From the NCBI GenBank assembly GCA_964369175.1, contig CAYJEM010000048.1, forward strand, positions 1 to 15,379: DNA of 15,379 bases. The letters run 5' to 3'. Below the pieces are notes generated by a model, which was not told the origin of the DNA, searched no databases, and saw only the letters and a list, made by a program, of their open reading frames with translations. Position 1 is the first letter of the stretch; each line of letters opens with the position of its first letter. Position numbers and translations under genes: made by a program. The DNA comes from Tannockella sp964369175 (GTDB lineage: Bacteria; Bacillota_I; Bacilli_A; Erysipelotrichales; Coprobacillaceae). Shown here one piece after another: positions 1-7,142 of the stretch.

Positions 1-52
1 TGTACGGTGGTGTGAGAGGGACAAAATCCTTAGCGATTAGTCCCTACTCGAT
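1..52 (+). mobile_element. Group II intron, 3' end only (domain V 3' strand and domain VI)
   Basis: The window starts inside a group II intron. Bases 1-16 match the domain V 3' strand and linker common in bacterial introns (TACGGT followed by GGTGTGAGAGG). Bases 14-49 fold as domain VI: GAG-AGGGAC (14-22) pairs with GTCCCT-A-CTC (40-49). This leaves A46 bulged, the expected branch-point adenosine, and AATC (25-28) pairs with GATT (35-38) above it. The intron should end close to CGAT at 49-52, six to seven bases after the bulged A. The catalytic core and any reverse transcriptase would lie to the left, outside the window, so completeness cannot be judged. Confidence 0.85.
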
Positions 53-64
53 TGCTTTTATTGC

Positions 65-94
65 TTTAAAAGAAAGTGTAATTGTGGTACACTT
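65..94 (+). promoter_or_regulatory. Promoter with overlapping palindromic operator for the ABC exporter operon
   Basis: A possible -35 (TTTAAA, 65-70) and -10 (TACACT, 88-93) are 17 bp apart. Each matches consensus at about four of six bases. The -10 lies in the right half of a perfect inverted repeat, AAGTGTA (74-80), seven bases, TACACTT (88-94), so a bound dimeric repressor would block it. A second, smaller repeat (GTTAG 102-106 / CTAAC 113-117) could form a hairpin just before the ribosome site. The regulator is unknown. The promoter starts only about 13 bases after the intron end. Confidence 0.5.
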
Positions 95-129
95 AGTATT
101 GGTTAGACAAAGCTAACAGTGAGGTAAGA

Positions 130-1854
130 ATGATAAATAAAAGATTAATAAAAATGGTTCCCAATACCATGAAACATATAAAAATAAATATTGGGTTACA
201 AGTAGGAAGTTTATTAAGTAATATTCTATTAATGTATGGTATTACGATATTATTATCAAAAATCATTAATAATAATTTAGATAGTAATGACATACTATTT
301 TATTTCATAGGAATAGTAGCATTAATTTTTGTGAGAATACTTTTTATATACTTAGCAAATAAACAAAGTTATTTAGCATCAAAATCTGTAAAAGAAATAC
401 TTAGAGAGAAAATATATACAAAGATAACATCCCTTAATGAACGTTATAAAGAAAAAATATCAACTGCAGAGTTATTACAACTTGCAGTTGAAGGGATTGA
501 TCAGTTAGAAATTTACTTTTCAAATTATTTACCACAATTCTTTTATGCAATGATTGCACCAATAATTTTATTTGTTATTTTTGTGAATATTTCATTTAAA
601 GTTGCGATTGTGTTATTTATTTGTGTTCCATTAATACCTGTGTCGATTATTGTTATTCAAAAAATAGCAAAACGCTTATTAGGTAAATATTGGGGTGAAT
701 ATAGTGCCTTAGCTGATAATTTCTTAGAAAATATTCAAGGTTTAAACACTATGAAAATATATCAAAGTGATGGATTTAAACATAAACAAATGAATGTTCA
801 AGCAGAGCGATTTCGAGTTGTTACAATGAAAGTATTATCAATGCAACTTAACTCAATTATTGTTATGGATATAGTAGCATATGGTGGTGCGGCTTTAGGA
901 ATTATATTATCAATACTTGAACTTTTAAATAATCAGATAACAATTCAACAAGCATTTTTTATGATTTTACTTAGTGTTGATTTCTTCTTGCCTTTACGTA
1001 TCCTAGGTAGCTATTTTCATATTGCAATGAATGGAATAGCGGCTAGTAAAAAAATATTTGATTTAATAGATATGGAAGATGTTTTAGAAGGCGATGCAAT
1101 AATACAAGATTCAAGTATAACATTTTCAAATGTATCATTTTCTTATGGAAACAATAAAGTGCTTGATAATATTTCTATACAAATTGATAATCAACAATTT
1201 ATATCAATTGTTGGGGAAAGTGGTTGTGGTAAATCTACCATTGCAAAGATATTAAAAAAGATAAACACAAACTATAAAGGATCAATTCAACTTGGAAATA
1301 GTGAATTATCGAATATAGCTAGTCGTGATGTACATAAAAAAATAACAATGGTATCAACTAATGCTTATGTATTTAAAGGAAGTGTAAGAGAAAACCTTTT
1401 AATGGCTAATGAAAATGCAAATGACAAGCAATTATGGAAAGTTTTAGAAGTGGTCAATTTATCTGATTTCATAAAACAAAATCATGGTCTAGAAACTATG
1501 TTAGAAGAAAATGGAAACAACTTTTCGGGTGGTCAAAAACAAAGATTAGTACTTGCAAGAGCATTGCTTCATGATAGCGATATATACATATTTGATGAAG
1601 CGACAAGTAATATTGATGTGGAAAGTGAAAATAGTATTTTAAAGGTAATTTATCAATTATCTAAGAGTAAAACAATTATTATGATTTCTCATCGTCTTGC
1701 AAATATTATGCATTCAGATTGTATTTATGTATTGGTAGATGGAAAAATTGTTGAATCTGGTAATCATAAAGACCTACTTAAAGCTCAAGGCTCTTATAGA
1801 AATATGTGGGATACTCAAAAAGAATTGGAGGATGTGGTAAATGGAACGAAGTAA
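130..1854 (+). CDS. Half-ABC exporter (permease-ATPase fusion), CydD-like
   Basis: This is a 574-residue half transporter that should pair with the product of the next gene in the cytoplasmic membrane. The N-terminal part has several hydrophobic helices (about residues 20-310). The C-terminal ATPase has Walker A GESGCGKST (362-370), signature FSGGQKQR (465-472), Walker B ending in D489-E490 and the H-loop SHR (520-522), so it looks catalytically intact. The membrane part resembles CydD, with an EGIDQLE...YFSNYLPQ stretch and a LENIQGLNTMKIY stretch. CydDC of E. coli is needed for cytochrome bd assembly; its substrate has been argued to be thiols or heme. No cydAB genes are in the window, so the substrate here is open. 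The ATG at 130 follows GAGG at 121-124. The end overlaps the next gene by 14 bases. Confidence 0.85.
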   Translation: MINKRLIKMVPNTMKHIKINIGLQVGSLLSNILLMYGITILLSKIINNNLDSNDILFYFIGIVALIFVRILFIYLANKQSYLASKSVKEILREKIYTKITSLNERYKEKISTAELLQLAVEGIDQLEIYFSNYLPQFFYAMIAPIILFVIFVNISFKVAIVLFICVPLIPVSIIVIQKIAKRLLGKYWGEYSALADNFLENIQGLNTMKIYQSDGFKHKQMNVQAERFRVVTMKVLSMQLNSIIVMDIVAYGGAALGIILSILELLNNQITIQQAFFMILLSVDFFLPLRILGSYFHIAMNGIAASKKIFDLIDMEDVLEGDAIIQDSSITFSNVSFSYGNNKVLDNISIQIDNQQFISIVGESGCGKSTIAKILKKINTNYKGSIQLGNSELSNIASRDVHKKITMVSTNAYVFKGSVRENLLMANENANDKQLWKVLEVVNLSDFIKQNHGLETMLEENGNNFSGGQKQRLVLARALLHDSDIYIFDEATSNIDVESENSILKVIYQLSKSKTIIMISHRLANIMHSDCIYVLVDGKIVESGNHKDLLKAQGSYRNMWDTQKELEDVVNGTK

Positions 1855-3490
1855 AGTAAAAACAATGTTAAAACTAGCAAGCCTTATAAAGCCATTGACA
1901 TTTCAAATGTGTATTGCAATTATTATGGGAGTTATAGGCTATCTTTGTGCTACATTTATTACAATATTTGCAGGATTAGCTATATGTTCATTACTGGGGT
2001 ATAACACGTATGCAGTATCTACAATTATCATTGTGATTATTACAATAGCAATTATGAGAGGGATATTTCATTATATTGAACAATATCATAACCATTATAT
2101 AGCATTTAAGCTATTAGCTGTTATTCGCGATAAAGTTTTTACAAATCTACGTAAACTTGCACCAGCTAAATTAGATTCCAAAGATTCAGGAAATCTGATT
2201 TCTATTTTGACAAGTGATATAGAATTGTTAGAGGTGTTTTATGCGCATACTATTTCACCAATAGTGATAGCTATAATTACAACATCTTTAATGTTTGTAT
2301 TCTTATTACAGTATCATATTATCTTAGCGTGTACACTACTTCTTTCACATTTTTGCATAGGAGTGATTATACCTATATATGCATCAAAAAAATCGACTCA
2401 TAGTGGTAAACAATATCGTAAGCAAGTAGGGATATTAAATACATATTTTTTGGATAGTTTACGTGGTAATCAAGAAATCTTACAATACAATGAAATTGGT
2501 AATCGAAAAAAACATATTAAGCAATTGAGTAAAGATATGGAATTATCAAATAAACACATTAAAAATGATATAAATATTTTTTCATGTATTACTAATGGGG
2601 TAATATTATTAAGTGGTGTTACAATGCTTTTTACAGGGATTTTGTTATATCAGCAAGGAAGTATTGAAATACAAGCTATTATCATATCGACGATTTCAAT
2701 TTTTGCATCATTTGGTGCGACTGTATCGCTGTCTAATTTAGGTGTTGGATTAACCCAAACTTTTGCAAGTGCAAATAGGGTGATTGATATTCTCGAGGAG
2801 CAACCATTAATAGATGAAGTAGTAGATGGTATTGATATTGATTTTAAAGAAGCAACGTTACATAATGTGTCTTTTGGATATAATCAAGATAAAATCATTG
2901 ATGATTTTTCTTATAAAATTGAAAACAATAAAATTATTGGTATATATGGAAAATCCGGTTGTGGAAAAAGTACCTTGTTAAAGTTATTAATGAGATTTTA
3001 TGATATTGATAGTGGTGAACTTTCGTTAAACGATAACAATATCAAAAATATAAATACAAGTTCACTTAGAAAAAATCAAAGTTTCGTCATCCAAGATACC
3101 CATATATTCCATGATAGTATTAAAAATAATATTAAGATTGCAAATATAAATGCTAGTGATAATGAAGTTATCGAAGCATGTCAAAAAGCATCATTACATG
3201 ATTTTATAATGTCATTAGAAGATGGCTATGATACAAAGATTACGGAATTAGGTGAAAACTTATCTGGTGGGCAAAGACAAAGAATAGGAATTGCTAGAGC
3301 TTTCTTACATCCAGCAAAAATGATTTTATTAGATGAGCCAACAAGTAACTTAGACAGTATCAATGAATCTATTATTCTAAAATCATTAAAAGAAGTAAAA
3401 GATAAAACAATCATGTTAGTCTCACACCGAGATTCGACAATGAATATTTGTGATGAAGTAATTCGATTTGATAGTAACCGTCAAAGCTAA
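1841..3490 (+). CDS. Half-ABC exporter (permease-ATPase fusion), CydC-like partner
   Basis: This 549-residue half transporter is the probable heterodimer partner of the preceding protein. About six membrane helices span residues 10-300. They are followed by an ATPase domain with Walker A GKSGCGKST (370-378), signature LSGGQRQR (474-481), Walker B LLDEP (D498, E499) and an SHR H-loop. The LAPAKLDSKDSGNLISILTS stretch and the following residues through SDIELLEVFYAH match the pattern of CydC-type subunits. Both subunits keep the catalytic glutamate, so neither ATP site is visibly degenerate. The start at 1841 has GGAGG at 1827-1831, inside the end of the upstream gene. Its stop shares one base with the start of the next gene (TAATG), which points to translational coupling. 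The transported substrate cannot be read from the sequence. Confidence 0.85.
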   Translation: MERSKVKTMLKLASLIKPLTFQMCIAIIMGVIGYLCATFITIFAGLAICSLLGYNTYAVSTIIIVIITIAIMRGIFHYIEQYHNHYIAFKLLAVIRDKVFTNLRKLAPAKLDSKDSGNLISILTSDIELLEVFYAHTISPIVIAIITTSLMFVFLLQYHIILACTLLLSHFCIGVIIPIYASKKSTHSGKQYRKQVGILNTYFLDSLRGNQEILQYNEIGNRKKHIKQLSKDMELSNKHIKNDINIFSCITNGVILLSGVTMLFTGILLYQQGSIEIQAIIISTISIFASFGATVSLSNLGVGLTQTFASANRVIDILEEQPLIDEVVDGIDIDFKEATLHNVSFGYNQDKIIDDFSYKIENNKIIGIYGKSGCGKSTLLKLLMRFYDIDSGELSLNDNNIKNINTSSLRKNQSFVIQDTHIFHDSIKNNIKIANINASDNEVIEACQKASLHDFIMSLEDGYDTKITELGENLSGGQRQRIGIARAFLHPAKMILLDEPTSNLDSINESIILKSLKEVKDKTIMLVSHRDSTMNICDEVIRFDSNRQS

Positions 3491-3803
3491 TGAAAAAGTA
3501 TAATGAAAAAGAAGTTATAGAAATAATGATTCAATTGTATTGTAAAAAAATCATAAAAACAAAACACTATGCAGTAGATGCCAAGAACTATTATCATACG
3601 CATATATGCGTATTGATAATTGTCCATACAAACAAACTAAGACGTTTTGTTCATTTTGTAAAACACCTTGCTATAAATCAGATATGAAACAACAAATAAA
3701 AGAAGTTATGAAATTTTCTGGACCAAGACTTATTTTCAAAAAGCCGTTACTAGTAATTAATCACGTCCAGCAAACTATCAAATATAAAAGGAGTAAAAAA
3801 TGA
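3490..3803 (+). pseudogene. ygbA: YgbA-type 'nitrous oxide-stimulated promoter' family protein, split by a one-base frameshift
   Basis: The first frame starts at ATG 3490 and encodes an N-terminus ending in QLYCKK. The family then expects a histidine, the LC..C..LL.YA segment and a cysteine-rich C-terminus. These occur in the -1 frame: NHKNKTLCSRCQELLSYA, then CPY, CSFC, CY and a VMKFSGPRL segment, ending at the TGA at 3801-3803. Joining the frames at the A7 run (3544-3550), as if there were eight A's, restores a protein of about 104 residues with no gap in the motif order. The -1 frame has a stop at 3543-3545, so the shift must occur after that point. Read literally, the first frame ends at 3687. 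The cysteines suggest metal binding, but the function is unknown; E. coli ygbA is reported as part of the nitric-oxide (NsrR) response. The gene overlaps both neighbours (TAATG and ATGA). It could be a real lesion, a sequencing error in a homopolymer, or a slippage site. Confidence 0.8.
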
Positions 3804-4177
3804 AAAAAATAATATATATTACAATTGGAATTATCGGACTAATTTTAGGTGCTGTAGGTGCTGTTTTACCGCTTATACCAGCATTTCCTTTTTTGCTTAT
3901 ATCAGCATGGGCATTTGCTAGAAGTAGTGAAAAACTAGATGCATGGTTTAAAAGTACAAAATTATATAGGAATAATTTAGAGACATATGTAAAAAAACAA
4001 GGGATGTATATGCATACAAAAATCCGTATTGTTTTACTTATTACAGTATTGTTAACTATTGGTTTTTTGATGATGTCAAATGTAGTAGTTGGTAGAATCA
4101 TTATTGTTATCGTTTGGTTATTTCATGTTGTATATTTTTTCTTTGGTGTCAAGACCATAGCAACTACAAAAAAATAG
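3800..4177 (+). CDS. YbaN/DUF454 family inner-membrane protein
   Basis: This 125-residue protein has hydrophobic segments at about residues 3-45 and 73-118, with a positively charged stretch between them. The N-terminal run with GLILGAVGAVLPLIPAFPFL and the following WAFARSSEKLDAWF...YRNNLE segment are hallmarks of the DUF454 (YbaN) family. Its length fits the family, and its biochemical role is not established. It starts in an ATGA overlap with the end of ygbA and has its own ribosome site (AAAGGAG at 3788-3794). It is the last gene of the operon, before a terminator. Its position beside CydDC-like transporters and YgbA suggests a membrane role in redox or nitrosative stress; this is inferred from context only. 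Confidence 0.8.
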   Translation: MKKIIYITIGIIGLILGAVGAVLPLIPAFPFLLISAWAFARSSEKLDAWFKSTKLYRNNLETYVKKQGMYMHTKIRIVLLITVLLTIGFLMMSNVVVGRIIIVIVWLFHVVYFFFGVKTIATTKK

Positions 4178-4183
4178 AAAAAT

Positions 4184-4209
4184 AAAGGTGACACTTGTCA
4201 TCTTTTTTT
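4184..4209 (+). terminator. Intrinsic terminator after the ABC-ygbA-ybaN operon
   Basis: AAAGGTGAC (4184-4192) pairs with GTCATCTTT (4197-4205) over nine base pairs with one G-U, around a four-base loop. It runs into a T tract ending at 4209. It starts six bases after the ybaN stop codon. Confidence 0.85.
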
Positions 4210-4225
4210 ATTTGACACAGAAAAT

Positions 4226-4254
4226 TTGTAAACGGATACATTATGGTGTATACT
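4226..4254 (+). promoter_or_regulatory. Promoter of the hydrogenase maturation operon
   Basis: TTGTAA (4226-4231) and TATACT (4249-4254) are separated by 17 bp. Transcription would begin near 4261, giving a leader of about 135 bases before the first gene. A TTGACA at 4212-4217 has only a poor -10 at the right distance. Confidence 0.65.
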
Positions 4255-4260
4255 ATACAT

Positions 4261-4371
4261 ACATATGGATGCTGACATCAAGATGATTCTGAAGTGGAAG
4301 GTCGCTAATACGTATTATTATAGACTTTTTTGTTTATATTTTTTACTATGGCACCTTTAGGTGTCTTTTTT
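4261..4371 (+). promoter_or_regulatory. Structured leader with two terminator-like hairpins (candidate attenuator or riboswitch)
   Basis: The leader between the promoter and the first hyd gene contains a small GATG-CTGA-CATC hairpin (4268-4279). The first terminator-like element follows: AAGGTC 4298-4303 with GACTTT 4323-4328, an inner TAAT/ATTA helix (4306-4309 / 4314-4317), then T's to 4331. The second is GGCACC 4350-4355 with GGTGTC 4360-4365, a TTTA loop and six T's (4366-4371). Both lie upstream of the coding start at 4396, so transcription must read through them. I could not match the segment to any riboswitch consensus I know. No ribosome site precedes the short frame at 4265-4360. Confidence 0.55.
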
Positions 4372-4395
4372 GTATATTGGAAAGGAAAAAGGAAT

Positions 4396-4647
4396 ATGGA
4401 TACAAGAGTTGCAATTATAGGAATTATTGTTGAAGATGAACAATCAGTAAGTGAAATGAATCAGTTACTGCATGTTTATCGAGATATAATTATTGGTAGG
4501 ATGGGATTACCTTACCGCAGTAAGGATATGAATATTGTTAGTATTGTTGTTGATGCTTTAGAAAACCAAATAAGTTCACTAGCTGGTAAACTGGGGGCAC
4601 TTCCAGGTATTAGTGCTAAAGCAGTATATTCTAAAAGAAAGTTTTAA
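4396..4647 (+). CDS. TM1266-type putative regulator of the iron-only hydrogenase system
   Basis: This is a small cytoplasmic protein of 83 residues from the ATG at 4396, preceded by an AAGGAAT-like site. An earlier in-frame start at 4330 would lie inside the terminator hairpins and add an unrelated hydrophobic tail, so it is rejected. The sequence (RVAIIGIIVEDEQSVSEMNQ, then LHVYRDIIIGRMGLPY, and a C-terminal half with LAGKLGALPGISAKAVYSK) matches the TM1266 family, an ACT/NikR-C-like ferredoxin fold found beside hydEFG genes. A regulatory or metal-sensing role is assumed from that association and is unproven. The gene lies five bases ahead of hydE, first in the operon. Confidence 0.85.
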   Translation: MDTRVAIIGIIVEDEQSVSEMNQLLHVYRDIIIGRMGLPYRSKDMNIVSIVVDALENQISSLAGKLGALPGISAKAVYSKRKF

Positions 4648-4651
4648 GTGT

Positions 4652-5707
4652 ATGGATAGTAAATTAATTATAGACAAACTATGTACTCATCGTAAATTAG
4701 ATTATCAAGAATGGTACTACCTAATTGAAAATAGAAATACCATTGATAAAACATATATATTTCAAAAAGCAAGAGAAATTCGCCAACAATACTATAGTAA
4801 TAGTGTCTATTTGCGAGGTTTAATTGAAATAACCAATATTTGTAAAAAGGATTGTTTATATTGCGGAATACGTTGTTCAAATAAAGAAGTAAAAAGGTAT
4901 CGATTAACAAAAACTGATATTTTAGAATGTTGTAAACTTGGCGATAGTCTAGGACTAAAGACGTTTGTAATGCAAGGAGGTGAAGATCACTATTATAGTG
5001 ATGAAATACTTGTTGATATCATTAAAGATATAAAACATCATTATCCACAATGTGCAATTACATTATCACTAGGTGAGCGTAGTAATGAAAGTTATCAAAA
5101 ATTATATAATGCCGGCGTGGATCGTTATTTGTTACGACATGAAACGGCTGATGAATTACACTATAGCACGTTGCATCCTGCTAAAAACACATTAAAGAAG
5201 CGCAAGGAATGCCTTCAAAATATTAAAGAAATTGGTTTTCAAGTAGGTTGTGGATTTATGGTGGGATCTCCAAATCAAACAATTGAAACGCTGGTAAAAG
5301 ACTTTTGTTTCTTGCAAGATTTTCAACCTGATATGGTTGGTGTGGGGCCTTTTATACCACATCATGCAACGCCCTTTAGAAATGAAAGTGCTGGTACATT
5401 AGAGGATACTTTATTTTATCTTGGCTTAATTAGAATACTTTTACCTAAAGTACTTTTACCTGCAACAACTGCATTAAAAACAATTGATGAAGATGGATTT
5501 ATAAAAGGGATGGAAGTAGGTTGTAATGTAATTATGCCAAATCTTACACCGTCGCTTCAAAAAAGCCATTATGCATTATATGACAATAAAAATGGAACAA
5601 GTGTTCATGAAATAGAACAAATAAGTAAGGAAATGAATGGTGTTGGCTTCATGATTGATCAAAGTCGTGGCGATCACATTCGTTTAAGAGGAAAAGAAAA
5701 TGACTGA
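4652..5707 (+). CDS. hydE: [FeFe]-hydrogenase H-cluster maturase HydE, radical SAM
   Basis: HydE is a cytoplasmic radical SAM enzyme that processes the HydG iron-cysteine product on the way to the H-cluster diiron site. The 351-residue protein has the CX3CX2C motif at C64, C68 and C71 within ITNICKKDCLYCGIRC, followed by MQGGED (a SAM-binding glycine motif) and a TIM-barrel-length remainder. The length is typical for HydE. The C-terminal cysteines that hold a second, dispensable iron-sulfur cluster in some HydE proteins are not present. The ATG at 4652 is chosen because it gives the normal N-terminus; the in-frame ATG at 4613 would overlap the previous gene deeply. The ribosome site is weak (GAAAG), so translation may be coupled to the upstream gene. 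It overlaps hydG by eight bases. Confidence 0.93.
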   Translation: MDSKLIIDKLCTHRKLDYQEWYYLIENRNTIDKTYIFQKAREIRQQYYSNSVYLRGLIEITNICKKDCLYCGIRCSNKEVKRYRLTKTDILECCKLGDSLGLKTFVMQGGEDHYYSDEILVDIIKDIKHHYPQCAITLSLGERSNESYQKLYNAGVDRYLLRHETADELHYSTLHPAKNTLKKRKECLQNIKEIGFQVGCGFMVGSPNQTIETLVKDFCFLQDFQPDMVGVGPFIPHHATPFRNESAGTLEDTLFYLGLIRILLPKVLLPATTALKTIDEDGFIKGMEVGCNVIMPNLTPSLQKSHYALYDNKNGTSVHEIEQISKEMNGVGFMIDQSRGDHIRLRGKEND

Positions 5708-7130
5708 CGTTAAATTTGATTTACATTCAACAAAAGCAGAAGAATTTATTAATCATGAAGAAATATGTAAAACACTTATATACAGTGAAAAACATAAAAG
5801 TGATAAAAAATTATTACAATCAATTATTGATAAAGCAAGAGTTGGTAAAGGGTTAAATTACCAAGAGGCAATTCTTTTGTTAGATTGTGATTTAGATGAG
5901 ATAAATGACCAAATATTTCAACTAGCAAAAGAAATCAAACAGAGATTTTATGGGAATCGTATTGTATTATTTGCACCATTATATCTTTCAAATCATTGTG
6001 TTAATGGATGTGTATATTGTCCGTATCACTTTCAAAATAAAGATATAACTAGAAAAAAACTAACACAAGAAGAAATTAAACAAGAAGTAATTGCTCTTCA
6101 AGATATGGGACATAAGCGACTTGCTATTGAGGTAGGAGAACATCCAATAGAATCGCCAATTGAATATGTTCTAGAAAGTTTAAAAACAATATATAGTATT
6201 CGTCATAAAAATGGTGCAATTAGAAGAGCTAATGTAAATATTGCAGCCACTACTGTTGAAGAATATAAAATGTTAAAAGATGCTGATATTGGAACATATA
6301 TCCTTTTTCAAGAAACATATCATAAAGAAAGTTATAAGAAACTACATCCAACAGGACCTAAAAGTAATTATGATTACCACACAGAGGCAATGGATAGAGC
6401 AATGGAAGCAGGAATTGATGATGTTGGCCTAGGCGTTTTGTTTGGGTTAGAAACATATCGCTATGAACTCGTTGGATTAATGATGCATGCGATGCACTTA
6501 GAATCCCGTTTTAATGTCGGACCACACACAATCAGTGTTCCAAGAATTTGTCCAGCTGATGATATTAATCCAGAAGATTTTGATAATGGGATAAGTGATG
6601 AAATATTTATGAAGCTCGTTGCAATTATTCGTTTAAGTGTACCTTATACTGGAATTATTGTATCTACAAGAGAAAGTCAATCTTGTCGTAAAAAAGTATT
6701 AGAATATGGAGTTTCACAAATAAGTGGTGGTTCAAAAACAAGTGTTGGGGGATATAGTGATAAAGTAGTTGATAACGAAAATTCATCACAATTTGATTTG
6801 AGTGATCATCGTACATTAGACGAAGTTGTTGATTGGTTAATGGATAATAATCATATCCCAAGTTTTTGTACTGCGTGTTACCGTGAGGGGAGAACTGGTG
6901 ATCGATTCATGCAACTATGTAAAAGCAATCAAATATTGAACTGCTGTCATCCAAACTCATTAATTACATTAAAAGAATATTGTCAAGATTATGGAAGTGA
7001 TAAAGTAAAACAAAAAGCAAATGCGATTATTGAAAGAGAAGTGGAAAATGTTCCTAATGAAAAAGTAAAAGCAAAAGTAAAAAGCAACCTTCAAGAAATT
7101 ATCGAAGGAAAAAGAGATTTTCGATTTTAA
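5700..7130 (+). CDS. hydG: [FeFe]-hydrogenase maturase HydG, tyrosine-cleaving radical SAM
   Basis: HydG cleaves tyrosine to give the CO and CN ligands of the H-cluster and assembles an Fe(CO)2(CN)-cysteine product. The 476-residue protein has the radical SAM CX3CX2C motif at C100, C104 and C107 (within SNHCVNGCVYCPYH). The HydG-specific C-terminal CX2CX22C motif is at C390, C393 and C416, which holds the auxiliary cluster. Both motifs are complete, so the enzyme should be active. The start at 5700 has AGAGG at 5687-5691 inside hydE. Its stop is followed 12 bases later by hydF, so it belongs to the same operon. Length and motifs separate it from the related ThiH, which lacks the auxiliary-cluster extension. 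Confidence 0.95.
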   Translation: MTDVKFDLHSTKAEEFINHEEICKTLIYSEKHKSDKKLLQSIIDKARVGKGLNYQEAILLLDCDLDEINDQIFQLAKEIKQRFYGNRIVLFAPLYLSNHCVNGCVYCPYHFQNKDITRKKLTQEEIKQEVIALQDMGHKRLAIEVGEHPIESPIEYVLESLKTIYSIRHKNGAIRRANVNIAATTVEEYKMLKDADIGTYILFQETYHKESYKKLHPTGPKSNYDYHTEAMDRAMEAGIDDVGLGVLFGLETYRYELVGLMMHAMHLESRFNVGPHTISVPRICPADDINPEDFDNGISDEIFMKLVAIIRLSVPYTGIIVSTRESQSCRKKVLEYGVSQISGGSKTSVGGYSDKVVDNENSSQFDLSDHRTLDEVVDWLMDNNHIPSFCTACYREGRTGDRFMQLCKSNQILNCCHPNSLITLKEYCQDYGSDKVKQKANAIIEREVENVPNEKVKAKVKSNLQEIIEGKRDFRF

Positions 7131-7142
7131 AGGAGACCAACT

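Noticed and set aside
130..3490. Firm naming of the ABC pair as CydDC for cytochrome bd assembly
   Set aside because: Sequence resemblance is good but cydAB is absent from the window and many Firmicutes ABC pairs look similar. The substrate is left open.
3778..4101. A 107-codon open frame on the minus strand
   Set aside because: It is antisense to the YbaN gene, with no initiation signals and no recognisable domain.
4212..4240. TTGACA at 4212 as the -35 of the hyd promoter
   Set aside because: At 17 bp spacing the -10 would be GATACA, a weak match. The TTGTAA / TATACT pair further right is better.
4265..4360. A 31-codon frame in the hyd leader ending inside the second terminator, resembling a leader peptide
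   Set aside because: No ribosome site precedes its ATG and it has no run of a regulatory amino acid. The promoter start would fall almost on the ATG, so it is likely chance.
4330..4395. Upstream start for the TM1266 gene, adding 22 residues
   Set aside because: It begins inside the leader between the two hairpins and the added hydrophobic stretch is not part of the family. ATG 4396 has a ribosome site and gives the normal N-terminus.
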